From Castanea sativa (taxonomy: Eukaryota > Streptophyta > Magnoliopsida > Fagales > Fagaceae): a stretch of DNA of 64,000 nt. The position numbers were made by a program, and so were the translations under genes. The notes under the pieces are model-generated. The model was given only the letters and a program-made list of their open reading frames with translations, was not told where the DNA came from and ran no database searches. This document shows positions 43,703-54,575 of this stretch, one piece after another. The stretch is from the NCBI RefSeq assembly GCF_040712315.1, contig NC_134015.1, positions 57,179,964-57,243,963 on the forward strand, in the 5' to 3' direction. Within the stretch, counting starts at the first letter, position 1. Each line of letters opens with the position of its first letter.

Positions 43703-46700
43703 CAAACAGTATCTCCTGAAGGCCTTGCTATCAAACTGAAGGCCATTGTCCAAGATGAGGGTGTGAGGAATTCCAAACCGGGTGACAATGTTTTTCCAAA
43801 CGAACCTCTTTGTATCTAAGTTCCTGATATTTGACAGTGGTTTAGCTTTAACCTACTTGGTGAAATAATTTGTGCCAACTAACAACCATCTCCTATTTTT
43901 AGCTGCCTTAGGGAAGGGTCCTACAATATCCAAGCTCTATTGAGCAAAAGGCCAAGGGCTGGATAGAGGATTTAGGACGCCCCTTGGTTGATGAATATTT
44001 GGAGCAAACCTTTGGCAATGATGGCATTTCTTCACATACTTTTGCACTTCTTTCTGCATGCTCGACCACCAGTATCCTTGGGTAAGGGCCCTATGAGATA
44101 AGGATCTGCCTCCTGTGTGGCTTCCATAAATCCCTTCATGTAGCTTTTCTAGGAGCAATTCCACTGCCTCAGGGTGTATGCATAGCAGGTACGGTCCAAA
44201 GAAAGAACGTTTGTACAGCTTTAGGTCCTCGAATAGCCAGAACCAGGGAGCCTTTCTACGTACCTTGTCCGCTTCGGACTACTCCTTAGGCAAGACATCT
44301 TCTTTAAGGAATAGCACAATGGAGTCCATCCAACTAGGTCCTGCTCTGACCTGATGAACTCAGACTATGTCTCATTTCATCTCAGTAGGCTTGCACAAAT
44401 CTTCAACGAGGATAACCTAGGTAAACTATGCGCCGAGGATGTTGCGAGGGTGGCCAGAGAATCAGCATGGATATTTTTGCTTCTAAGGCTTTGCACTAAG
44501 GTGAAAGACTTAAACCTTGACTATAAATGTCTTACTTGATTCAAGTATTCCTGCATTCTCAAATCTCTGGCCTCTAACTCTCTTTCTACTTGGCTTACAA
44601 CCAATCTTGAGTCTGAGGACATCTCCACTGTTTTTCTTCCCATCTTTTGAACCATAGTTATCCCTACCAATAAGGCCTCATACTCAGCTTCATTATTTGT
44701 GGCCGAGAAACTTAACCTTAAGGGTTTTTCAATAACGATCATCTCGGGAGAAACTATAACTAGCCCCACTCTGGATCCTCTTTGATTTGCCGCACCATCA
44801 ACATACATCCTCCGGGATGTAGGTTCGTGCAAGGAGACCATGCCAACTGATTTTCTATCCATGTTCTATTTGTCTTCTTCTTCTACAGAAGGTTCAACAA
44901 ACTCAGCCACCAGGTCTGCAAGAACTTGGCCTTTAACAGAGGTGCGAGGCATGTACTTAATATCAAAAGCCCCTAAGATTGTACCCCATTTGGCAATCCT
45001 TCCTGTGTAATCAGCACTTCGAAGTAATGATTTGAGCGAAAGTTGAGTTAAGACAACAATTGTATGGGATTGGAAGTAGTGGGGGAGTTTAAGAGTAGCG
45101 TGCACCATTGCTAAAATGACATTTTCCAGTGGTAAGTAATGGACCTCTACTTCATGCAACGACTTGCTTATATAATAAAATGGTCTCTGCACACCACCGT
45201 CAACCCGTATCAGCACCAAACTCATGGTATGGGAAGCTATGACGATGTAAGCAAATAAAACCTCATCCTCCTTGGGCCTGGACATCACAGGTGGCCGAGA
45301 AAGATATTCCTTAAGCTGCTGAAAGGCCAAAGCACACTCCTTGATCCATTCAAATCCCTTCCACTTATTCAACAACTAGAAGAAAGGCCTACATTTGTCC
45401 GCGGACCGAGAGGTAAATTGGTTCAAGGCAGTAGTCATTCCTGTTAATTTATGGACTTCTTTAGGATTCCGAGGTGGCTGTAAACTATTAATTGCCTTAA
45501 CCTGATCAGGATTGACCTCAGTTTGACAATGAGTAACCATATAACCTAGAAATTTACCTGATCCCATGCCAAAGGAACATTTGGAAGCATTAAAGTGCAA
45601 TTTGTGTTTCCTTAGTATCCCAAAGATATTCCCAAGGTCTTCTACGTGCTCAAACACCATCTTACTCTTCACTACTATGTTATCCACATAAACCTCAATA
45701 TTTTTACCTAGTTGTGGCTCAAACATCTTGGTCATCATCCTTTGATAGGTAGCCCTTGCATTCTTTAAACCAAAAGCCATAACTTTATAGTGATAATTTC
45801 CTGTAGGAGTGACGAAGGCTGTTTTCTCTTGATCATCCAAAGCCAGGGATATCATCAGATATCCCTGGAAGGCATCCAAAAAACTCATCCGAGGATGCCC
45901 AACAGTGGCAAGCTTTGTTCAAATCTATGAAGTCTACACATACTCGCCATTTCCCATTCTTCTTTTTCACTACTACTGTATTAGCTAACCATTTAGGATA
46001 AAATATCTCCTTGATAGCCCCTGCTTGCTTGAGCTTGATCACCTCCTCCTTGACAGCCTTGGAATGCTTCTTAGATAAGTGCCGAGGTGGTTGCTTCTTT
46101 GGTATGACAGTTGGGTTGACATTCAAATGATAACAAATGAAGCTCAGATCCACTCTTGGGGCCTTATAAGCATTCCAAGCAAACACATCAATATTTTCCC
46201 TAAGAAATATCATTAATTCTTCCTTCTCCTAAGGAGGCAGTAGAGCTCCAACCTAAAAATACTTCTCTTTATCCTTACTTATAATAACCTTTTCTAGTCC
46301 GTCACACTCTACCCCCCCCCCATCATACCACTAGATAAAACTGGCTCATTTGATTGCTACAAACTTTGCTCATTTGATGTCGAGGACTCTCCTTTAGCTT
46401 GATGTCTAATTGCGGCCACCAAGTACTGCCTAGCCATAGACTGGCTCCCTATCAACCTAGTCACCGGATGGAAACTTCACCTTTAAATGCAAGGTAGAGG
46501 AAACAGCTCCTATGGCATAAAGTTAAGGTCTTGCCACGATGGCTGTGTAGGGAGAAAACGCATCCACCACTATGAAGTTCACTTCCACCACCTTTGACCC
46601 AGCTTGCACTAGTAGTTTGATCTGACTCTTTGGTATAACTACTTTCCCATCAAAACCTACCAAGGGTGAATCATATCCGGTTAAATCCCCATGCTTCAAC

Positions 46701-46771
46701 CCCAATCCCTTATACAAATTAGGGTACATAATCTCTGCCCCACTGCCCTGATCAATTGATACCCATTTCAC
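43703..46771 (-). pseudogene. Degenerate pol of element 2 (protease, RT, RNase H, truncated integrase)
   Basis: Reading right to left: protease around 46771-46523 (the DQGSGAEIMYP active site); RT N-terminal part 46213-45900 (WRVCVDFIDLNKAC); RT core 45888-45376; connection and RNase H 45375-44521 (MYVDGAANQRGS, ATNNEAEYEALL); integrase zinc domain 44164-43937 with both His and both Cys present (GSHTGGRS, CHHCQRF); then the integrase core, which stops at 43703 where foreign sequence begins. The RT catalytic motif is YVDN, not YVDD, so an essential Asp is lost. Several stops and frameshifts separate the pieces. Non-functional. Confidence 0.88.
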
Positions 46772-48334
46772 ATCATACCCCCTATCTAGAGGGTAACTAC
46801 CAACGCATCATCATAGGGCTGTAAGGTACTAGCCTTATCTTCATTAGAGAAACTCAGTGCTGGTCAAACCTCCATCCTACTCCTCTTCAGCTCGGGGTAG
46901 GATGTCTCTACAAGTGACTGGGCTATGGACAGTACCCTAGAGTGGTGAGAACCAACCATTTTCGGGGCAGCAAGAATAACATTGATTGTACCCAGAGGTG
47001 ATTTCGAAGAAGCATCCCTCTGAGATCCTAATCCTACCTGTCCTCCCTACCCGTTAGGGTGATATAGGAATTATTTTAACTTGCCATAAAGTTCAACAAT
47101 CCTCCGTAGTGTGCCCTCACTCCTGGTGGAACTGACAATGAAGGCTTTGGTTGCGCTTTGCGAGGTCTCCTCTCATTTTATTTGGCCATTGAAAAAAGGG
47201 TTCATTCTTGATTTTTTCTAAGATTTGATGCGTTGGTTCTTAAAATAATATATTAACTACTTGTGGTGCAACAGTAGCCTTAGACTGCCAGAAAAATCAA
47301 GCTGAGGACGATTATTGTTGTATTTGTCCGACTTGAAGTCCCTCCTATCCTGAGAGACCACCTTCACTTTGCCTTTACCTAACTGTTGGTCCTTCTCGAC
47401 TTACTTATACTTATGAATGTGGTCCATGAGCTAACGCACATTACTAATTGGTTCCTCATTAACGATTTCCTCAGACCGTGCTCAGTAGGCAAGCCAACCT
47501 TAAAAGTTCTTATGGCCATGTCATCAAAGTCCCCATCAATCTCATTGAACATTTCTCAGTATTTGTCTGAGTACGTTTTTAGGGTCTACCCTTCTCGCAT
47601 AGTCATAGACAGTAGGGAATCCAAGGGCTGAGGAACCCTACTCACGTAATAAAGTGAGATCCAAACGCCCGGGTGAGTTCCTTAAAGGAATCAATAGAAT
47701 CTGCCCCTAGGCCATCAAACCACCTCATTGCCACAAGTCCCAAACTGGATGGGAAAACTTTGCACATCAAAGCCTCATTCTTGGAATGCACATCCATGCT
47801 CTAGTTGAAGTGATTCACATGCTCCACAGGGTCTGTTCGACCATTGTACATGGTGAATGTTGGCTGAGTGAATCACCGAGGAAGTCTTCCTCCTTCAATT
47901 CTATGTGTGAAGGGTAATTTAGAAATCTGATTCAACGCTCTGCTCATAGCATCGTTCCCCAGGCCTCTGCAAGACGAATTCCTATTTCTGTGGCCATGAG
48001 GGATGTCTTCTTCATATGAGAAAGACTCACTAGGGGGAGTCCTTGACCTGGGCCTGTAATTGCTATCCCTATCATCATCAGAAGAAGGGTTAGAAATGGA
48101 AGGAGTTCACTTCTGTCATTCATGGCGCAACTTTCTCTTCAAATGATCAATCTCCAATTGCATGGCCCTAGCACCATCCTCATGAGAGACGTGGCTTCCA
48201 CCACGAGATTGGCTCGTGCTAATATGGGTGGTATGAATACTCCTCTCCCGGTCCCTTCTTTGCCTAAGACTAAAGGAATGATCTTGATGTTGGGACCCCA
48301 TAGACTCCGCTTGGTTTGGACCTGAACCTACCAT
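46772..48334 (-). pseudogene. Degenerate gag of element 2
   Basis: The N-terminal 72 codons are open (48334-48116) and match the element 1 Gag start (NQAESMGSQ, RRDRERSIHT, MQLEIDHLKRKLR). Downstream pieces of the capsid domain are scattered over frames to about 47380, and a zinc-knuckle-like stretch lies near 47080-47150. No continuous frame remains. Confidence 0.8.
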
Positions 48335-48367
48335 AACTGGACATTAAACTCACTAAAACACAAGGAT

Positions 48368-48385
48368 TTCCCACAGACGACGCCA
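48368..48385 (-). other. Primer binding site of element 2
   Basis: On the minus strand TGGCGTCGTCTGTGGGAA, two bases from the LTR, the same spacing as in element 1 and differing from its site at three positions. Confidence 0.75.
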
Positions 48386-48387
48386 AT

Positions 48388-49131
48388 TGTAGGGACACAA
48401 TTTCATGCCTAAACCCAAAAGAAGAAAGGGAATAGGCCTAAAAAACCCAATACAATGAACTTGTAGAGAGTGGATTGGAAAACTAGGTTTTAATGAATTT
48501 ATACAACAATCGTAGTGGGCCAAAATCACAAAAGAATGAAGATGAACTGAATTTGGCTAAAGAAAATTGTCCTCGAACGCAATCTGAGGTGGGTAGTTCT
48601 TATATTTTTCTCGGGACAAATTACAAATATTGTTCTTGAGTCTATAGTGTTTTTCTCCCTTTTTCTCCGATCCTCATCCTTTGGGTCCTTTCTCTATTTT
48701 ATACTATCTTCCCCCTCTATTTCTACCCTCCACGTGTAGATCAAATTGTTGGTATTCATCATTGTCCCATCAGCACCTTTCTGAAGTCTTTGGGAGTAGC
48801 TGTAAGGCTGAAAACCGTTGCTCAAGTATCACTTCCTCATTAATGCGGTCAGAGAGTTACCTACAGAACATTCAATGCGGTGGTAGCAGCTTTTCTTAGA
48901 TATTTCATAGTTTTTCTTTGTCTTATGCTTTCACGATATATATCCTTACCAATAGAATCTCCTGAAACATTGTTTATGGGGGGCAGACCAAACTTTCTGA
49001 TCTCTAGCATACCCAGCCGAGGAGGCATCTCTCCTCAGCCCCCTCCTCGGATCATTGTAACTAGACCCCGTTCTCTATTTACCAACTTTGATCTCTATAA
49101 CAATGTCTACCCCATCCTTAGACAATTGGGT
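48388..49131 (-). repeat. 5' LTR of gypsy element 2 (truncated, right end)
   Basis: Starts TGTAGGGACA and matches the left LTR as far as GACAATTGG. There it passes straight into host sequence GTTAAACATG, which corresponds to about 9619 in the copy A-B spacer. The last ~60 bp of the LTR, including its outer terminus, are missing. Confidence 0.85.
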
Positions 49132-49626
49132 TAAACATGTAACATTACTCATTCTAAAACTTCTAAATTTTAGATAAATTTAAAAATGCAATTTACCAAC
49201 AAATGTTTTTTCTTTTTCTTTTTTTTAAAAAAAGTTACGTACAATTTTTTTCCCTTTGTTCTCTTGAGTCTTGAATTGTTGAACATATCTACTCCCAAAC
49301 TTCCACCAATTTTACACTTCCCATAACAAGCAGTTACTTTATTCTACATGTTTCTCTATCTTTATCATCTTTTCTCTTTCTTCTTCAAATTCTAAAAAAT
49401 AAATTCAATCCTGCACATCTATTCCCATGTTCCCACTAATTTCAAATGAAGACAATCACTCAAAACTCAATTAAGAAAGTATGAGCATACCACTTATTTT
49501 TTAATAAATTTTATTATATTGCTTTCTCTTTCCTTTTGTCTTTCTCTAATTGCTCCACTGCATTCGTAAAAGTGGAGATTGTATCTTTGAATCTCTCATA
49601 TTACAAATTTCTCTCATCTTAATTTG

Positions 49627-49665
<39 letters not shown>

Positions 49666-49689
49666 CCTTATGACACTCCTGGTGATGGA

Positions 49690-49735
49690 TAGTGAGAGTG
49701 CAATAAAGAACAAAGTGGTGGCGATGGAATATTTA
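49690..49735 (-). repeat. Decayed exon-1 flank of a lost erlin copy, second example
   Basis: Partner of 10172-10221, with GTGCAATAAAGAACAAAG and GGTGGCGATGGAATATTTA, and likewise no exon next to it. Confidence 0.6.
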
Positions 49736-50408
49736 GTGTTAGAGTTGATACTTGATAGCAAAATGTGTGATAGGAGACATTACTTGCACAAATTATTAAG
49801 ATGATATATAAGTGTGGACACAAATTAAGATATTCGATTAAAGTCTATATCCCAATTTATATTTTAACTTTTTATATATATTAGGTTATATGATGTCACG
49901 TTATTAAAATTAAATAACATAATACTGAATTCACTTTTAAATTTGTAATATTTAATATAAAATATGAAATAGATTTCTTTTATTTTATTTTTTCAAACTC
50001 ACCCACCATAATGAAAAGAAAAAAAAATTGATGATATTTGAAAGATTGAAAAGGACTCTTAGCTTTGTGGAGTGTGGACTATTTCCATATAGTTTGTAAA
50101 AGTATTGAAAAATAGTTTGTAACTGTAACATTATTTTTATGTTTAAATTCATAAGGTAAAATGTAAGAAGGTAACAACTAATGAGGTTTTTTTTTTTTTT
50201 TTTTTTTGGGATTTGAAATAGAATTCTACTCTAGCATAATCTATGTTCATGTGTGTAAAGCTCCCTTCGGGAGACTTTAACCCCAACCTTTACTCTTTAT
50301 ACCTTACAAGAACTTATACTTGTAAAGTAACTATCATACTAAGGGTATGCAATGGTACTAACCAGGTTTTATTTTTTCAAAATGGAACTCAACTGTCAAG
50401 TTTTAAAT

Positions 50409-50420
<12 letters not shown>

Positions 50421-50459
<39 letters not shown>
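50421..50459. repeat. (AT)n microsatellite
   Basis: About 19 AT units where the partner block (about 10889-10905) has only an A-rich stretch. Confidence 0.9.
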
Positions 50460-50461
<2 letters not shown>

Positions 50462-53063
50462 TAAAATTGAATAGATCCGATGGTCAAATATAACAGTCCT
50501 TTGAGCACTAACAACCTCTCCTCCCCTCAACATTAACTGTACTGCACTCACCTTCAATCAGGGATGGAGCCCCTCCCCTCAACATTAATTGCACCGCACT
50601 CACCTGTCCCCTCACCATTAATTGCACCGCACTCACCTTCAATTAGGATGGAGCCCCCATTGGATAGGTAGGAATGCCCCTTCATTTAAAAAAAAATAAT
50701 ATTATAACTAGTTTTATTTTATAAAATTACATTTTGTTTCTCTTGAACAATTTCAATAATTCTTGTAAGAGTAATGTTATATTCACAAATTTTTTTACAA
50801 TATATTTTTACAAACTATTTTGAAAACAATTTTTTATTGGTTTGCATATGGGTCCATTATTCACATCATTTTTTTTACTTACTAGTAATCACTTATCACA
50901 TCAGTATTTTATAAAAAAAACTTGTAGTTCTAACATTTTCCTTAATTTAGTGATCATAAAAAAAATTAACTTTAAAATCTAAAACAAAATATACAAGCCC
51001 AAAAAATATAGCTCAACAACAAAAATTACCAATAGTAAAACCAAAAACAATTAAGCTCAATTAACCAATTTTATCCAAAATAAACAACCCTGGCCTTTAA
51101 AAATTTCTAAACAAAAATAATTTTGTCCTTACCAAAAAAAAAAAAAAAAAAACTTAACAGCTAAGTAGTAGCAGAGCCAATGGTTGAAATCGCTGCATAC
51201 AGCCAACAGTAAAACCGTACCCCCTTAACTCAAAGTTCTGCCTCTGTCCATGCCTTCAATCACATCAAATATAATTGGACCTATCTCTTGTTTGCAGCCC
51301 AAGACACACTGTCTTGAGGCACATCCCATCAATCGACCAAAGGATGATTTACATAAATACATCTAAAAAAATATGGTCACAATTTCTGTATGAAGAGCAA
51401 AACTTGGGTCCATAATCCAGTTACACTGAACCATTAGGATGGTGACACGTTTCCAATTTCGATCATGTGGCATCATCTTAATGGGTCTAATGCACTAGAC
51501 TCAAGCCAAATCCCTATTAAAAAACCTATTAGTCCCATTGGCCAGGGTATGGAACTCCTCCCCCAAGAATAGAACATTATCGTAGATATTTTTTTTATTA
51601 CCCAACAAAAGAAAATATGTTGTCATTAACTTAATCACCAGAGTACCCTTGGCCAACCCAGCCCTAAGTCCAGCCTAAGTTATACTGCTAAGGGGTTTTT
51701 CTTTCTTCTGTAGTAATAGAACAAATAGGCAAAGGGGAAATTGTTCAATTAAGTGAGGCCATCTCTATTTGTGGTTCCATTTGCTATCTCTATTTACATC
51801 CCCATATACACCACTCTTTTCTTCTTTTTTTGAGAAGTAAAAAATTATAATAAAAATTTTCTGAGAATAAACTGGGTAATTATTGGGTACTCCTAGAATA
51901 TCATAAATATGTACTCTCTCCTTTCACATAATTGTGGATCCCTGTAATTAAATTTATGGTAGGACCCACAATTCATGTGAGAGGGGGGAGTATGCATTTA
52001 TGATACTCTTAGAGTATTCAATAATTTTCCGAATAAACTAATGAAATTATTAAATATATCAGATGTGAATTTCTTAGATCAGATGATGGCATTAGGAAAT
52101 CCCCATACACACATCCATACTACTTTTTAAGTTCATTTCATATTTTTATATTGAGTCATGAGTGACTAGCATTGATTGGTGTAGAGTAGAACTCAATCAA
52201 ATGCCAGAGTAGCAACGACTTTATATAGATATTCCAGCAAAAAATATTTGCCATTATTCTACTACATGCGAGGTTAGAATGCTGGAGCAAGATCATTTTA
52301 GTTGTAATCATAAATAAACATTCCATCATTTCATTGGACTGTTTTCCATGCGTAGTCATCCAGCAATGTCAAGAATATAATATTGCAGCGTGTTATATCA
52401 AAATCGAACTAAAATTCAACAACTCTCCTTTTGTTTTAAGGTGCTAATTTACCAAATGGTTAAACTTGTTGCAAACAAATTGTTTTACACACCTCTAAAA
52501 GCAACTAAAAAGTCACGATATTCATTGTAAAACAAATTGTGTACTCTTTACCAAATTCTTTATCTTCCTCAGGTATATTTAAATCAAACAGACAATCTAT
52601 TGTAAATCCAAACTCTACCCATAACAGATGTGAATAACATTCATATTGACAACAGTGACAAAAGATATTGTTAATTGAATCTGGAAGTAAAAGATTGTGC
52701 ATCAACCTATAAAATGTTTCAAGCTTTTATCTACAGGGAGAGTTGTTTAAGATGGTTTGGTCATGTTTAGAGAAGCATGACTAATGCCCCGGTAAAAAAA
52801 AAGTGAGTTGATCCAAGTTGAAGGAACGAAAAAAAAAAAAAAAATAGAGGAAGGCCAATATTCATTAGTAGAAGTATTTAAGAAAAAAAAAGAAAAAGAC
52901 ATGTCAATCCAAAAAGTAGCATAGAGTATGACTTTTGATAAAGTAGAATGGAAGAAAAGAATATAGTTGACTGTTAGGGATTCATAGCCAACTCTAGAAT
53001 TTAGGATTAAGGCTTTGTTGTTGTTGTATATAACTCATTACATTAGGATGACAACCTATAAGA

Positions 53064-54172
53064 GCATTAGCATTGGTGGTGCTAAAAAACTAAATTTCTA
53101 TTTTTAACTCCACAATATACAAAAAGTGTGCTACATAGTGGTGGTATAGGTAAAAATTTTACCTACTCAGCTACAGTGCATAGTCATCTATAGTTGTGCG
53201 TTGTAGCTCAAATGCTAAAAGCAAATAATATTTTTATTTTCCCACTCATTAAAATAATATTTTTTTTTCTCTCTCTCTCTCTCTTTTTCCTCCTTGCCAC
53301 TCATTCTCTTCACAATCTCACCTCTCTTTCTCCACTCTCACTGACCCAAGCTCAGTTGCGATTCATCCTTCTTCCTCACCCAATCTCACCCAAGCTCTCT
53401 CTTCAATCAGTCATCTTCATTCCTTCTCGCCGACCCAAGCCCCAAGCCCCATCGCTGTGTTTGTGTTGGTGGTTGGGATCGGTTGGGTTGGAGCTTAGTT
53501 TGGCTTGGCATTGATGTTGATGGCAGTTGCATGAGCCAGTCGATGGCTTGGCTTTGTGGGTCTTTAGCTGTGGTTGTGGGTAGGAGTTGAAATTGTTGTT
53601 GGTTGTGGCAGTGGGGTTGTGGCTAGGTTTGGAATGATTTTAGATAGTGCTTTTTGGTTATGGGATGGATTTTGTGGTGTTGATGTGGTGGGTTTGCTTC
53701 TGGATGTTATGTAGTGGTCTTGGTGTCCTTGGTGGTAGTGGAGGGTTGTGGGTTGATGATTTTTTAAATCTCTTTTTCAAATGTCTCATTGGATTTTTTG
53801 TTGGAGGATTTGTGAGTTTGTTAAATTTTGGTTGTTTTTATGTGTGATTTTGGTTGGTTTTTGAGATTTTGATGCAAATTTGGTAGATTTGGGTTGTGGT
53901 AATGGTAGTTGGTGGGCAGTGGAGGTGGTTGAGATTTTGGGTTTGCTAGTTGTTCTTCAAAATCTTCAAATGAGAGATGGAGAGATAGATAAAGTGAGGT
54001 GTCGAAGAAATAATAAAAAATTAAGAAAGAAATAATATTTAAATGAAGTGGTAAAAAAATAGAATCATTGATATAAGGTGTTTTGTAAAGTGAGATGGTA
54101 AAATAGATAAAGTAGCTTTTTGTGGTGCCAAATTGTGAAATTTATATTTCCATCAATGTGGATGCTCATAGC
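53064..54172. mobile_element. Non-autonomous TIR element (more complete copy)
   Basis: The left end GAGCATTAGCATTGGTGG and the right end, GAGCATCCACATTGATGG in reverse, are inverted repeats that extend imperfectly (AAATTTCTATTT / AAATATAAATTTC). The interior is C/T-rich then G/T-rich, giving long but meaningless open frames. The partner at 13452-14494 lost about 115 bp near the left end. No transposase. Harbinger-type by end motif only. Confidence 0.55.
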
Positions 54173-54575
54173 CAAAAAAATTGGGGACTTCCCAAAAATT
54201 TTGTTTAAATGAAACACTTTCTAAAAGCCTCAACAAACATTTACATTCCCTTCCCATAAAAAATCAAATAAAAACATTTACTTTCCCTACTTTGTGATAA
54301 AATTGTAATAATGCTATATAACCTAGGTATTACATTATTTTGGTGAGTAGTTTTAGTGCCACATAAACTACTGTAACTTTTTTCACAACTATCTTACGTA
54401 TCAAACTGTGACTGGCAGTTGTTACTTTCACCTGAACCCACAACTTTTTCTTTATCACTCACAGTCTCCCATGTGTATAGTTGTGTAACAAATTGTGCCA
54501 TTTTATGTGCTCTTATAATTTTTCGACCTTGGTAGAGACGACAGATTACAAAAAGAAATGAAGGATAAAAAAAAA

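Larger units (their letters stand above)
37511..49131 (-). mobile_element. Ty3/gypsy LTR retrotransposon, element 2 (minus strand, decayed)
   Basis: An 11.6-kb element facing element 1, with the same plan read on the minus strand: LTR, primer site, gag, protease, RT, RNase H, integrase, degenerate tandem repeat, antisense gene, polypurine tract, LTR. The LTRs differ at about 10 of the first 100 bases by eye, and coding parts carry many stops and frameshifts, so it is much older than element 1. The right LTR lacks its last ~60 bp and the adjoining host lacks about 470 bp compared with the copy A spacer (9152-9620), so no target duplication can be found. Confidence 0.9.
49132..54560. repeat. 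Duplicated spacer block downstream of erlin copy C (partner 9620-14900)
   Basis: Same order as the partner block. Differences include a (TA)n expansion at 50421-50459, longer T-runs (about 49631-49658, 50190-50207), an extra copy of the ATTAATTGCACCGCACTCACC motif (about 50530-50640), and about 140 extra bases around 51870-52030. The erlin flank relic recurs at 49690-49735. No gene is supported. Confidence 0.75.

Noticed and set aside
53194..53514. Possible secreted or membrane protein in the C/T-rich stretch
   Set aside because: It lies inside a non-autonomous TIR element, and the paralogous copy at 13.5 kb does not keep the frame.
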